The notes: generated by a model from the sequence alone, not told the origin. Shown: positions 13,762-21,598, counted from the stretch's first letter. The stretch: DNA of 22,535 nt from Candidatus Woesearchaeota archaeon (GCA_023701075.1 JAMPXQ010000003.1:1-22535); one strand, 5' to 3'. Translations and numbers: made by a program.

Positions 13762-14465
13762 TTCTCTAGTATCCATTTGAGTGCACTGGGCAAGATCTTT
13801 TTTTCAAACTCACCTTTTTTGATTTCTTTTGATAGGCTATGGTCATTTCCTTTCGCATAGACAAACTTTTTCTTTGAATTGATGCATCCTTCAAGTTTTT
13901 TTGATTGCGTGACAGGTACGGTCCTGTCATCTTTTATGTGGTAGACATAGATAGGGCAACGGATTCTTTTTGCTTTGCTGTAGTTGTTGAATATCAAGCA
14001 CCCTATGAACGATTTTATCTTTGTGCTGGTTGATATCTTCCTATGGGAATCAACATAATTGTCTAAGTCATCATAGGTCTTTTTTCGGAATATCAGCTTG
14101 ATGATATCAGTTGCAGGATTGAAGAGTATTATTCCCTTTACTTTTTTGTTTTTTGATGCTAGGTGGATAGAAGGATATGCTCCAAAGCTAAACCCGATTA
14201 AGTAAATTCTCTGGTATTTTTCTATTGTCTGCGAGAGCGCTTTTGAGGATTCTATTATCATGGATAAAGACACATTATTTATGTTGCCATCGCTCTTTCC
14301 ATGTCCAGGATAATCAAAACAAAGGACAGAGAAGCCGTTTTTGACTAGGACTTTTTTCGTTGCTTTGATATCTTGTGCATTGCTGCTTCCAAACATGCCA
14401 TGAAAGAGGATGAAGAGTTCAGTTCTTGATTTTATGGTGAGTTCACTGTATATTCTTTGTTTCAT
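13755..14465 (-). CDS. alpha/beta hydrolase
   Basis: A 236-residue alpha/beta hydrolase with an intact catalytic set: the oxyanion-hole motif FHGMFGSS (21-28), the nucleophile elbow GFSFG with Ser93, Asp180 in HIKDDRTVP and His209 in GNDHSLS. The DYPGHGKSDG segment is typical of serine hydrolases. No signal peptide is visible, so it is cytoplasmic. Substrate unknown; an esterase or thioesterase are possibilities. Its ATG overlaps the pelota stop in an ATGA arrangement, so it is translated from the same message. Its 3' end overlaps the synthetase alpha gene by seven bases, convergently. Confidence 0.87.
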   Translation of the reverse strand: MKQRIYSELTIKSRTELFILFHGMFGSSNAQDIKATKKVLVKNGFSVLCFDYPGHGKSDGNINNVSLSMIIESSKALSQTIEKYQRIYLIGFSFGAYPSIHLASKNKKVKGIILFNPATDIIKLIFRKKTYDDLDNYVDSHRKISTSTKIKSFIGCLIFNNYSKAKRIRCPIYVYHIKDDRTVPVTQSKKLEGCINSKKKFVYAKGNDHSLSKEIKKGEFEKKILPSALKWILENQ

Positions 14466-15508
14466 CTTGTCAAGCTGTATCTTAGTATTGTACCTATGCC
14501 GCCAAGGCCGTCAAGCTTCTGTCCGCCTTCATGCTCGCAGCTTATTATGAGGACACTGCCGCCCATGTTCTCGACATTCCTCATGAGATTTTCAACCTCT
14601 TCAAAATTCTCTTCCTGCCTTTTTTTCTTTATGAACAAATCAGTGATGAGAAGTTCAGAAGCAGCGCCGCTTTCTATTGCTTTCTTCACCTGCTTGAGCC
14701 CATATTCTGCTTTCCCATTTTTGGATATCTCTTCAAACAGTGTTTCTACTTTTGTCATCTCTTCAGCGAATCTCTCTCTTTTAAGAACTTCCTGGACTTC
14801 AGGCCTTCTTATCACTTCATTGATGCCGTTTATGCTGACAGAAGAGCATGTGGCAAACACGCATTTTTCTTTTATGAGTTTCTGCATATATGTCTTCCAA
14901 AAGCTAGGGCTGGCGATGATTATGCTGCTGAAATTATATCTCTTGTCATATTCAAGTATGGCATTCTTCAGTGTCATGAAGAAATCATCTTTCTCCTGTT
15001 TGACATCAGCTTTTTTTTCAGCATGCCCTTTTATGCTTCCAAGCACTTCATATCCATATTTTTTGAGCATGGCAAAAAAAGCCTCTTCCCTGTCATGCAC
15101 GACAACAAGTATCTTTCCTCCTTTGTCCTGGCAGGCTTCTTCAAGCTTGTCTATCTGGTATTTGAGGAACTGCTTTTTCTCAAGCGAGAATTCGCTTCCT
15201 TCTTCAAGTGTTATCGTATGGTGGCTTCCCACAGGGATGTCTTCCGGTCCTTCAAGCACGGTTCCGGCTACCCTAAGCGATGTTGAGAATTTTGAGAATT
15301 CAACTTTTTCGATGGTTATTGGGAGCACGACCGGCTTTTTGATGATCTTCTTGTCTTCCTCTTCTCCGCCAAGCTTTATCTTCCTGTATGTCAGGGCCTT
15401 TAGCGTGTCTGATTTCTCGAGTACATAAGTGAGATACCACAGGTCGTCAAGGTTCTCTATTTTCATCCTCACGAAGTTTTTCTTATAGTTCTTATCCAAG
15501 AATTTCAT
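14462..15508 (-). CDS. pelA: pelota (Dom34) ribosome-rescue factor
   Basis: Pelota binds stalled ribosomes with an aEF1-alpha-type GTPase and, with ABCE1, splits them. The 348-residue protein has the expected three domains. The N-terminal Sm-like part contains KIENLDDLWYLTYVLEKSD and LRVAGTVLEG...PVGSHHTI. The eRF1-like central part contains ILVVVHDREEAFFAML and SIIIASPSFWKTYMQKL. The C-terminal part contains VKKAIESGAASELLITD and ends LDGLGGIGTILRYSL. No GGQ motif is present, as expected for pelota rather than release factor. The ATG at 15508 is chosen because a TATA box is centred 27 bases upstream and the N-terminus then has normal length. A hydrolase gene is coupled downstream. Confidence 0.93.
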   Translation of the reverse strand: MKFLDKNYKKNFVRMKIENLDDLWYLTYVLEKSDTLKALTYRKIKLGGEEEDKKIIKKPVVLPITIEKVEFSKFSTSLRVAGTVLEGPEDIPVGSHHTITLEEGSEFSLEKKQFLKYQIDKLEEACQDKGGKILVVVHDREEAFFAMLKKYGYEVLGSIKGHAEKKADVKQEKDDFFMTLKNAILEYDKRYNFSSIIIASPSFWKTYMQKLIKEKCVFATCSSVSINGINEVIRRPEVQEVLKRERFAEEMTKVETLFEEISKNGKAEYGLKQVKKAIESGAASELLITDLFIKKKRQEENFEEVENLMRNVENMGGSVLIISCEHEGGQKLDGLGGIGTILRYSLTR

Positions 15509-15530
15509 GGGATAAGAGAAAATGATAAGA

Positions 15531-15538
15531 TTTATATA
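15531..15538. promoter_or_regulatory. single TATA box shared by pelota and the divergent envelope gene
   Basis: TTTATATA is nearly symmetric and lies midway between the start codons at 15508 (minus) and 15561 (plus), about 27 and 26 bases from each. No second TATA-like element exists in the 52-base gap, so one box probably serves both directions. Confidence 0.7.
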
Positions 15539-15560
15539 TGTAATTCTCTGTTTTAAGACT

Positions 15561-16760
15561 ATGAATAAAAAAGGTTCTGGTCTTGTTAACCCAAATCCGC
15601 AGTCAATGATTGCGCTTCTTGTGTTCATAATTGGCGGTTCCTTGATACTTTATATCATGTTCCTTCCGCCGCAGGATAGGGCGGATTTGCTTGAGCAGAA
15701 CAGGACTGCATTAGGGCTTCCACCTCTTAAGGATAAGATAACTCTCATACTGATGGAAGAGCCGGGCAGGTTGAGTAACATCCCGGATACAGAAATATTC
15801 AAGAGCCTTCCGGAATTCAATCTTTTCACAAGGACGGATGCGACATCTCTCATAGATTTTGATTCCATCTACATAAAGAAATCGCTCTATGAAGAGCAGC
15901 AGAGGAACATAACTTTTAAGATAGACAAGTTTGATGACACGGATAATTTTATCCTTTCATTCAATGCTCCGACTCACGTAGGGATGATGACGATAATCCT
16001 GAATGGGAATATATTGACTAGTAAGGAGTTCACGACAGAGAGTCCTTCTCCTATAAAGCTTCCAAAGGATTTCCTTCAGCAGCAGAATTTCCTTGTCTTC
16101 AAGGTATCAGGTCCTGGGGTTGAGTTTTGGAAGAACAATGAATACATCTTGGAGAATCTGAAGATAACTGCAGATGTCACAGACCGAAGCAGCCAGGAGA
16201 ACCAGCAGATGGTGCTGATAACCGAGCAGGAGAAGGATAACCTTGAATCATTCAAGCTGGCATTTGCAGTAGATTGCAGGGAGATAGATAATGCACCTTT
16301 AGAGGTATATCTCAATAAGAGGATAATCTTTTCTGGTGTCCCTGATTGCGGCAGTAAGGTCTTGGTCCCTGAAGTTGATGAGTCAAGGCTCAGGAAAGGG
16401 GAGAATGAGTTGCTCTTTAGGACAGAGAAGGGGAATTATTTGATCTATAATGTCGAGACAAAGCTGAAATTGAAAGAGCCGATCTTCCCAACATATTACT
16501 TCACGATAAATGATGATGATTTTGCGCTCCTCTCAAAGAACCAGATAGATGTAAACGTGACTTTGCTCTTCCCAAACAGCGAAGACCAGAAGAAAGGCAT
16601 ACTTTTAGTGAACGACTATTTTGTGGATATAAATACCTATGAGGCGAAATATAGCAGGAACGTCAACGGCTTTGTAAGGAGAGGCAATAATGCAGTTGAG
16701 ATAAGGCCAAAGCAGGACAAGATGGATGTTCTGGAGCTCAAGGTCATAAAGGCAGAGTAA
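15561..16760 (+). CDS. membrane-anchored extracytoplasmic protein with three beta-type repeats
   Basis: A 399-residue protein of unknown function. After a polar start (MNKKGSGLVNPNPQS) one transmembrane segment covers about residues 16-36, followed by LPPQDRADLLEQN. The rest is predicted outside the membrane and beta-rich. Three units of about 80-95 residues repeat a common layout: a strand with alternating hydrophobics, an L.N..I or LVNDYFVDI type element, then an [L/V]..G.N.[L/V].[F/I].. element (seen as LRKGENELLFRT and VRRGNNAVEIRP). The ATG at 15561 is set by the TATA box at 15531-15538; an in-frame codon at 15522 would precede the box. It heads the envelope block. Confidence 0.75.
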   Translation: MNKKGSGLVNPNPQSMIALLVFIIGGSLILYIMFLPPQDRADLLEQNRTALGLPPLKDKITLILMEEPGRLSNIPDTEIFKSLPEFNLFTRTDATSLIDFDSIYIKKSLYEEQQRNITFKIDKFDDTDNFILSFNAPTHVGMMTIILNGNILTSKEFTTESPSPIKLPKDFLQQQNFLVFKVSGPGVEFWKNNEYILENLKITADVTDRSSQENQQMVLITEQEKDNLESFKLAFAVDCREIDNAPLEVYLNKRIIFSGVPDCGSKVLVPEVDESRLRKGENELLFRTEKGNYLIYNVETKLKLKEPIFPTYYFTINDDDFALLSKNQIDVNVTLLFPNSEDQKKGILLVNDYFVDINTYEAKYSRNVNGFVRRGNNAVEIRPKQDKMDVLELKVIKAE

Positions 16761-16762
16761 GA

Positions 16763-16770
16763 TTTATATA
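16763..16770 (+). promoter_or_regulatory. TATA box for the polytopic membrane gene
   Basis: TTTATATA begins two bases after the stop of the preceding gene and is centred about 27 bases upstream of the ATG at 16794. This gene therefore has its own leaderless promoter. Confidence 0.75.
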
Positions 16771-16793
16771 CACACAAACTAGTGTTTTAATCA

Positions 16794-18728
16794 ATGGCTC
16801 TAAATGATATTGCAAATTATCTGAACTCTCGCAAAGATTCTGGATTTATTGCTGTGCTATATGCACTTATGTTATGGATAATTGATCTTTTTCTTAGTCC
16901 ATTTTCATTTAGTAATTTAGTTATCTCTGGTGCAAGAGGATCATTATTTGATTTTTTGAGAATTTCTGGTACAACCATACTTGCTTTAGTTTTAGCAATC
17001 ATATGGTGTATTTTCGTTTGGTTTATGTTTAAAATTGAAAAAAAAGATATTCCTAAAATAATAATTCTGGCAGTTTTAATAGTAGGAATAATATCTTTTG
17101 GTGGTCAAAAAACATTTGCACATATTTTTATCCCTATTTTAATAGTCATGTCATTGACAGGTTTAGACACTGAAAGTAAATTAAACCTTTTAATCGTAGT
17201 CTATATCTTTGATTTTATCTTTAGGAGCATTGCATATGCAGTTGCGCCTTTATCTTTTATTGACATTCTTAATCCATCTGTAACACCCATCTGGCTAATT
17301 TACAGTGTTGCGTATTATACTTCAAATTCAGAAGGTGCTCTTAAAACAATACTGCAGATATTATTAAGTCTTTACGTGATTCTAATATTATTTACCTTTG
17401 TTAAAGGATTTATTACCTTAAATAATGCAGAAGGTAATGCAAAAGATGCGAGAGATGCTTTTTTTAGTGTATTTTCATCAGGTTGGGCTAATTTAAAAGC
17501 AATAGGGTTAGACATTCGTAAATCTATCATGGCACCATTTAATTCATCTTATTATGAGACCAGAGGTAGGCAAGAGGAATCAACAAATCCACAGGGAGTC
17601 TTCCTAAAAGAGATAGAAAAAGGCGACATGTTCTTCTTTGAAGATGTTCCTGTCCTTCTTTGGGCGGTCCTTGAAGCGAGGACTCTAGAGAAGCCGATAG
17701 ATGCAGTCAACGTAAAATGCACGACTGAACTTGAGGATGAGACCATAAAAGAAGGGATAGTCAATGAAGGCTCTACTTTATTTTCTTTCCCAGTATATAG
17801 TGGTGTTGATAGGCCTCTATCTTGCAGGTTCGATGGGTTGTTGGAAGGGGATTATGATGCGAAGTTCATCGCTGAATTTGATTTTACGACATCGTCAAGA
17901 CAGCTAGTCTATCTTATGGACAGGACAAGGTACACAGAAGAGCTCATAGCATTGAAAAGGCAGGGTCTTTCCACAAGCCCTGAAGATATCTTAAGGTCGG
18001 TTGATATAACAGATACGAATCCGGAGTCTATCTATACTACCGGGCCGGTGGCAGTTGAGATAGGCACAAACGGGATGCCATGGGATATAGGGGATGCTAA
18101 TAATATACTTTATAGGTTTGGTGTCAAGATAAAGAACGAATGGACAAAGGGCGGGAAGCTAAAGAGCATAAATAAGATATCATTCATCCTGCCTGATACC
18201 TTTGAATTTGTAGATAATAGCTGCAGTCTTCCAACAAAACCGGGGATTTTGTATCATGCTGATGTTGGCAGGATAAGGGTTTATGAGACGACAGCTCCGC
18301 TTCTTGAGATAAAAGATGAAGTCACTGTGAATTGCCTGATGAAGGTGAACAAGAACAGCCTGGATCCGAATGTAGAGGTGACAAGAAGGTATCTTAGGGC
18401 GGATGTAGACTACACATATGAGGTTGATGAGAGGGTTAGTTTTGAAGTGGATAAGCTGCATGATTCTATTGATAATCAGTTGATAGCTTCAGACACAGTA
18501 TGTTGTAATGTAGGGAGCGTATCTTCAGTAATAAGCAAGGAAGAATGTTCAAGCAAAGGCACAGAGGTTTCTATAGATAAGTGTTATGATGAATGCTGTG
18601 AGGTTAGGGTCAGTGGTTCATCAAATCGGTATTATTGGGTCTCGACTACGACAATGTGTGATGAGTATGATTCAAAGTATGCATCAGCATCTATAACTGC
18701 AGATAAAACAAAATGTCCAAAAAAATAA
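16794..18728 (+). CDS. polytopic membrane protein with large cysteine-containing ectodomain
   Basis: A 644-residue protein of unknown function. Residues about 19-210 contain six or seven hydrophobic segments. Residues about 260-560 form a soluble, beta-rich domain, probably outside the cell, with a layout resembling the three downstream lipoproteins: an early FFFEDVPVLLWAVLEAR strand, a YRFGVKIKNEW strand, cysteines flanking the last third, and a final YLRADVDYTYEV...VSFEV. Residues about 575-644 are cysteine-rich (VCCNV, EECSSKG, DKCYDECCEV, TMCDEY, TKCP), likely disulfide-linked. Codon choice shifts abruptly near base 17570: TTA and ATT are common before it and rare after. It overlaps the next gene by 16 bases. 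Confidence 0.75.
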   Translation: MALNDIANYLNSRKDSGFIAVLYALMLWIIDLFLSPFSFSNLVISGARGSLFDFLRISGTTILALVLAIIWCIFVWFMFKIEKKDIPKIIILAVLIVGIISFGGQKTFAHIFIPILIVMSLTGLDTESKLNLLIVVYIFDFIFRSIAYAVAPLSFIDILNPSVTPIWLIYSVAYYTSNSEGALKTILQILLSLYVILILFTFVKGFITLNNAEGNAKDARDAFFSVFSSGWANLKAIGLDIRKSIMAPFNSSYYETRGRQEESTNPQGVFLKEIEKGDMFFFEDVPVLLWAVLEARTLEKPIDAVNVKCTTELEDETIKEGIVNEGSTLFSFPVYSGVDRPLSCRFDGLLEGDYDAKFIAEFDFTTSSRQLVYLMDRTRYTEELIALKRQGLSTSPEDILRSVDITDTNPESIYTTGPVAVEIGTNGMPWDIGDANNILYRFGVKIKNEWTKGGKLKSINKISFILPDTFEFVDNSCSLPTKPGILYHADVGRIRVYETTAPLLEIKDEVTVNCLMKVNKNSLDPNVEVTRRYLRADVDYTYEVDERVSFEVDKLHDSIDNQLIASDTVCCNVGSVSSVISKEECSSKGTEVSIDKCYDECCEVRVSGSSNRYYWVSTTTMCDEYDSKYASASITADKTKCPKK

Positions 18729-19684
18729 GTCTGGTGATATTATTGGTGTCCTTGCTCTTTATTGCCGGGTGTACAGGAAGCGGCAAGAAGACGAATCTGA
18801 ATAAAGAGATCTATAAGGGCACACAAGGTGTCTTGACAAGCTTTTATGGTAACATGCCTGAAGAGGTTTTTGAAGGGGAGACGCTTTCATTGGCTGTCAA
18901 GTTTGATAACAAAGGGGCATATGAGGTCAAGAACGCAAAATTTGTGGTGAGCCTGGAGAAAGAATTTATGGGCTTTTCTAGAGGGGGTTACATCTATGAG
19001 ACCATGTTCTCTAACGTCCTTTCACAGAAAGGGAAGATTTTGGAAGGGAAGAGTTCATTCACAGATTATGATGATTTTCATGTAGAGGAGATACCTATAA
19101 AAGTAGGGCAGTTGGATGATTTCAGTGAATATCACGATACGACGATATTGACTTCTTTCTGTTATGATTATTATGGGATAGCAGTGGCTGATGTCTGCAT
19201 TGATACAGATCCGCATAATATCAAATTGAACGACAAGGTCTGCAGTGAGATAAGTTCAATAAGTCTTAGCAGTGGGCAGGGAGGTCCGTTGATAATAGAT
19301 AGGATAGAGACAAGGATGCTTGTTGATAACAATGTCATAAAGCCGCAGTTCAAGATCTTTTTTAGGAATGTCGGTTCAGGTACAGTCATAACTCCGGGGA
19401 AATATGCTCAGGTTTGCAGCAGCTCCCCATTAGGCTACGAATCATATAATTCTATGAAATTGACGCAGCTTGAGTTTTCAAGCTATAATCTGAATGATTT
19501 TGAATGTCTTCCTAAGGATTTGATGTTGATAAAGAATGAGGATTTCATGACATGTACCTTTAAAGGGAATTCAATCGGGAGGAACATCCCGACATACCTG
19601 ACACCATTGAAAGTTGAATTTGCATATGGCTATAAGGACACTGCATCTAAGCAGCTGAAGATTAAGAAGATACAGAGGTATTGA
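18713..19684 (+). CDS. envelope lipoprotein 1 of a paralogous trio
   Basis: A 323-residue protein with a lipoprotein signal: basic MSKK, a hydrophobic core, and lipobox FIAGC, followed by TGSGKK. The mature part begins with GTQGVLTSFYGNMPEEVFEGE and an Ig-like strand LSLAVKFDNKGAYEV. A cysteine signature follows, CYDYYGIAVADVC...C, then SSGQGGPLIID, then further cysteines and a closing YLTPLKVEFAYGY. The same order recurs in the genes at 19686 and 20651. The start overlaps the upstream membrane gene by 16 bases without a visible ribosome site, implying coupled translation. The function is unknown; a structural or binding role at the cell surface is inferred. Confidence 0.78.
   Translation: MSKKISLVILLVSLLFIAGCTGSGKKTNLNKEIYKGTQGVLTSFYGNMPEEVFEGETLSLAVKFDNKGAYEVKNAKFVVSLEKEFMGFSRGGYIYETMFSNVLSQKGKILEGKSSFTDYDDFHVEEIPIKVGQLDDFSEYHDTTILTSFCYDYYGIAVADVCIDTDPHNIKLNDKVCSEISSISLSSGQGGPLIIDRIETRMLVDNNVIKPQFKIFFRNVGSGTVITPGKYAQVCSSSPLGYESYNSMKLTQLEFSSYNLNDFECLPKDLMLIKNEDFMTCTFKGNSIGRNIPTYLTPLKVEFAYGYKDTASKQLKIKKIQRY
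19675..19679 (+). promoter_or_regulatory. ribosome-binding site of lipoprotein 2
   Basis: GAGGT ends six bases before the ATG at 19686, inside the last codons of lipoprotein 1. Confidence 0.55.
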
Positions 19685-19685
19685 A

Positions 19686-20603
19686 ATGAAAAGGATATTG
19701 CTATTTTTACTCTTGATATTTATCGTCTCCTGCACAGGAAGTGGAAGCTCTTCAAGTTCAGAGCAGAAGTGGCGTTCTGGAAGCGACGGTCTCAAGATGT
19801 CATTTGTTTCGGATAATCCTCCAAGTGAGGTCTTGAGTACTCAAGAGATAAGTGTGATGGCTGAGTTTTCAAATAAAGGTGCTGAGAATATCCCTCCTGG
19901 CGGTGCAATATTCTATCTGACAGGATATGATAAGACAATACTCTTTGGAAGGGAAGTGATGGCGCAAAAGACAGGAGAGTTATTGGAAGGAAGGTCGCAA
20001 TATAATTCTCAGGGAAGCCAGAGCTCGTTCGCAAAGTGGACTACAAGAGTAAATACCAATCAGCTGCCAAGGATAGATTCCTTTAAGCAGGATTTGACAG
20101 TCACTTCGTGTTATAAATATAGGACAGTTGCGACTCCTGAAGTATGTGTCGATCCGGATAAGTATGATAGTGCAGTGGCAGGCAAATGCGATTTTGAAGT
20201 CAGGAACCTTGGTTCTACTCAGGGAGCGCCGGTTTCAGTTTCAGATGTGAAGTTAAGGACAACAAGTGACACAGCTTATTTTGAGATTCATTTCCAGAAC
20301 AGCGGAAAGAACAAGGGGGATATGCCATATCTGCCTTCAAAAGGCCTTGATAACTGTTATACCTCATTAGGTGTCCAGGACATCAATATGGTTCAGCTAA
20401 GTAAGGTATATCTTTCAGGGGTGGATTTCACAAGCAGCTGCAAGCCTTCCAGGCAGGTAAGATTGATCAATGGAAAGGGGTTTGTTTCATGTGAAAGGCC
20501 GATCTCCGGATCATATTTCACAGGAGTCCTGAATATTGAGCTTGATTATAATTATCGGCAGTCGATGTCAAAGCAGATATCTATAGTGAATATGAATAGA
20601 TAG
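19686..20603 (+). CDS. envelope lipoprotein 2 of a paralogous trio
   Basis: A 305-residue paralogue of the preceding protein, one base downstream of its stop. The signal ends in lipobox FIVSC and the first mature residues CTGSG are identical to those of lipoprotein 1, followed by a Ser linker. Shared landmarks: GSDGLKMSFVSDNPPSEVL, an Ig-like strand ISVMAEFSNKGAENI, LEGRSQY, the cysteine signature CYKYRTVATPEVCVD...C, STQGAPVSVSDV, and the ending FTGVLNIELDYNY. It looks like a tandem duplication that has diverged. Co-transcribed with the two genes upstream; function unknown. Confidence 0.78.
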   Translation: MKRILLFLLLIFIVSCTGSGSSSSSEQKWRSGSDGLKMSFVSDNPPSEVLSTQEISVMAEFSNKGAENIPPGGAIFYLTGYDKTILFGREVMAQKTGELLEGRSQYNSQGSQSSFAKWTTRVNTNQLPRIDSFKQDLTVTSCYKYRTVATPEVCVDPDKYDSAVAGKCDFEVRNLGSTQGAPVSVSDVKLRTTSDTAYFEIHFQNSGKNKGDMPYLPSKGLDNCYTSLGVQDINMVQLSKVYLSGVDFTSSCKPSRQVRLINGKGFVSCERPISGSYFTGVLNIELDYNYRQSMSKQISIVNMNR

Positions 20604-20607
20604 AAAG

Positions 20608-20616
20608 TTTTATAAT
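20608..20616 (+). promoter_or_regulatory. TATA-like element upstream of lipoprotein 3
   Basis: TTTTATAAT lies in the 47-base gap before the third lipoprotein, about 39 bases from its ATG. That spacing predicts a leader of about 12 bases containing the ribosome site GGTGGT (20640-20645). Confidence 0.5.
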
Positions 20617-20650
20617 CTTATTATCCAGTTTAAGGAGTAGGTGGTAGCTA

Positions 20651-21598
20651 ATGAAGAAAATCCAGATTATTATCATGTTGGTTATGGTGGCTGTTTTGAC
20701 ATTGGGTCAGGAAGGCTGTGAGTCAGGAGAGAATGGGAAGAATGGAGATAAGGTCAATACCTTCATAGGAGGGACAACAGGGCTTAACATCCAATATGCA
20801 GAAGGTGCGCCGCCGGAAGAGATTTTTGATAACAAGCAGTGGACATTTGATGTTGAAGTAAAATTGAAGAATGTCGGAGAAGCAGATATCAGTAGTGAAG
20901 ACGTGGTTGTAAAATTGACTGGTTTAAATCCATTGGATTTCGGCAAGACAGAATCAGATTTTGTCAAGGACGGCATAAATGAGGATATTCCCGCCACAAA
21001 GAAAGATTTTGAAGGCAATATCATAGATTCACCGGATGTCTTTGTGACATTTTCAGGATTGACATACCAAAGTGCGCTTCCGGGAAACCAGAAGCTTCAG
21101 GTGAGGGCAGATGTCTGCTATAAATACCAGACACAGGCAGTCGCGTTCTATTGTGTGAGGGAAGATGTCCTTTCTGTAGATAAGGATGCAGTATGCCAGA
21201 TAACCGGAGAGAAAGTCATGTTCAATTCAGGCGGCCCGATACAGGTGACAGCATTCTCAGAGCAGCCGAGCGGTTCAGATAAGATAAGGTATCTCTTCAC
21301 GATAAAGCACCAAGGGACTGGAAGGTATTATCTGCCTTCTTCGAAATGCCCGGCAGGAAGAGTGGCTGAGAACAAGATCCATTTCAAGATAGAGACAGAC
21401 GAGGATCTTACATGCAATGGTCTTATTGATGGTACAGGTACAGAAGGAGATATCCTGCTGAATAACGGCGAGAGGGTCATCCAGTGTGTCCAAAACACAG
21501 GTGTCAAGACAGACTATGAAGATACACTTAACGTGATACTGACATATGACTACAAGCAGTATTTCGACCAGGAGCTTCTTGTGAAGAAGAGCATTTAG
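20651..21598 (+). CDS. envelope lipoprotein 3 of a paralogous trio, with atypical lipobox
   Basis: A 315-residue paralogue of the two preceding proteins. Landmarks match in order: GTTGLNIQYAEGAPPEEIFD, Ig-like FDVEVKLKNVGEADI, VKLTGLNP, the cysteine signature CYKYQTQAVAFYCVRED...C, NSGGPIQVTAF, YLFTIKHQGTG, two later cysteines, and the ending YEDTLNVILTYDY. The signal is followed by LGQEGCESG, so the candidate lipid-bearing Cys has Gln and Glu at -3 and -2, unusual for a lipobox; it may instead be a plain secreted or anchored protein. A separate promoter and a ribosome site GGTGGT precede it. T-runs follow the stop. Confidence 0.77.
   Translation: MKKIQIIIMLVMVAVLTLGQEGCESGENGKNGDKVNTFIGGTTGLNIQYAEGAPPEEIFDNKQWTFDVEVKLKNVGEADISSEDVVVKLTGLNPLDFGKTESDFVKDGINEDIPATKKDFEGNIIDSPDVFVTFSGLTYQSALPGNQKLQVRADVCYKYQTQAVAFYCVREDVLSVDKDAVCQITGEKVMFNSGGPIQVTAFSEQPSGSDKIRYLFTIKHQGTGRYYLPSSKCPAGRVAENKIHFKIETDEDLTCNGLIDGTGTEGDILLNNGERVIQCVQNTGVKTDYEDTLNVILTYDYKQYFDQELLVKKSI

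Noticed and set aside
14457..15428. 323-codon open frame opposite pelota
   Set aside because: It lies entirely antisense to a clearly conserved gene, its translation is low-complexity Ser/Phe/Leu, and no promoter or ribosome site supports it. It is a by-product of codon bias.
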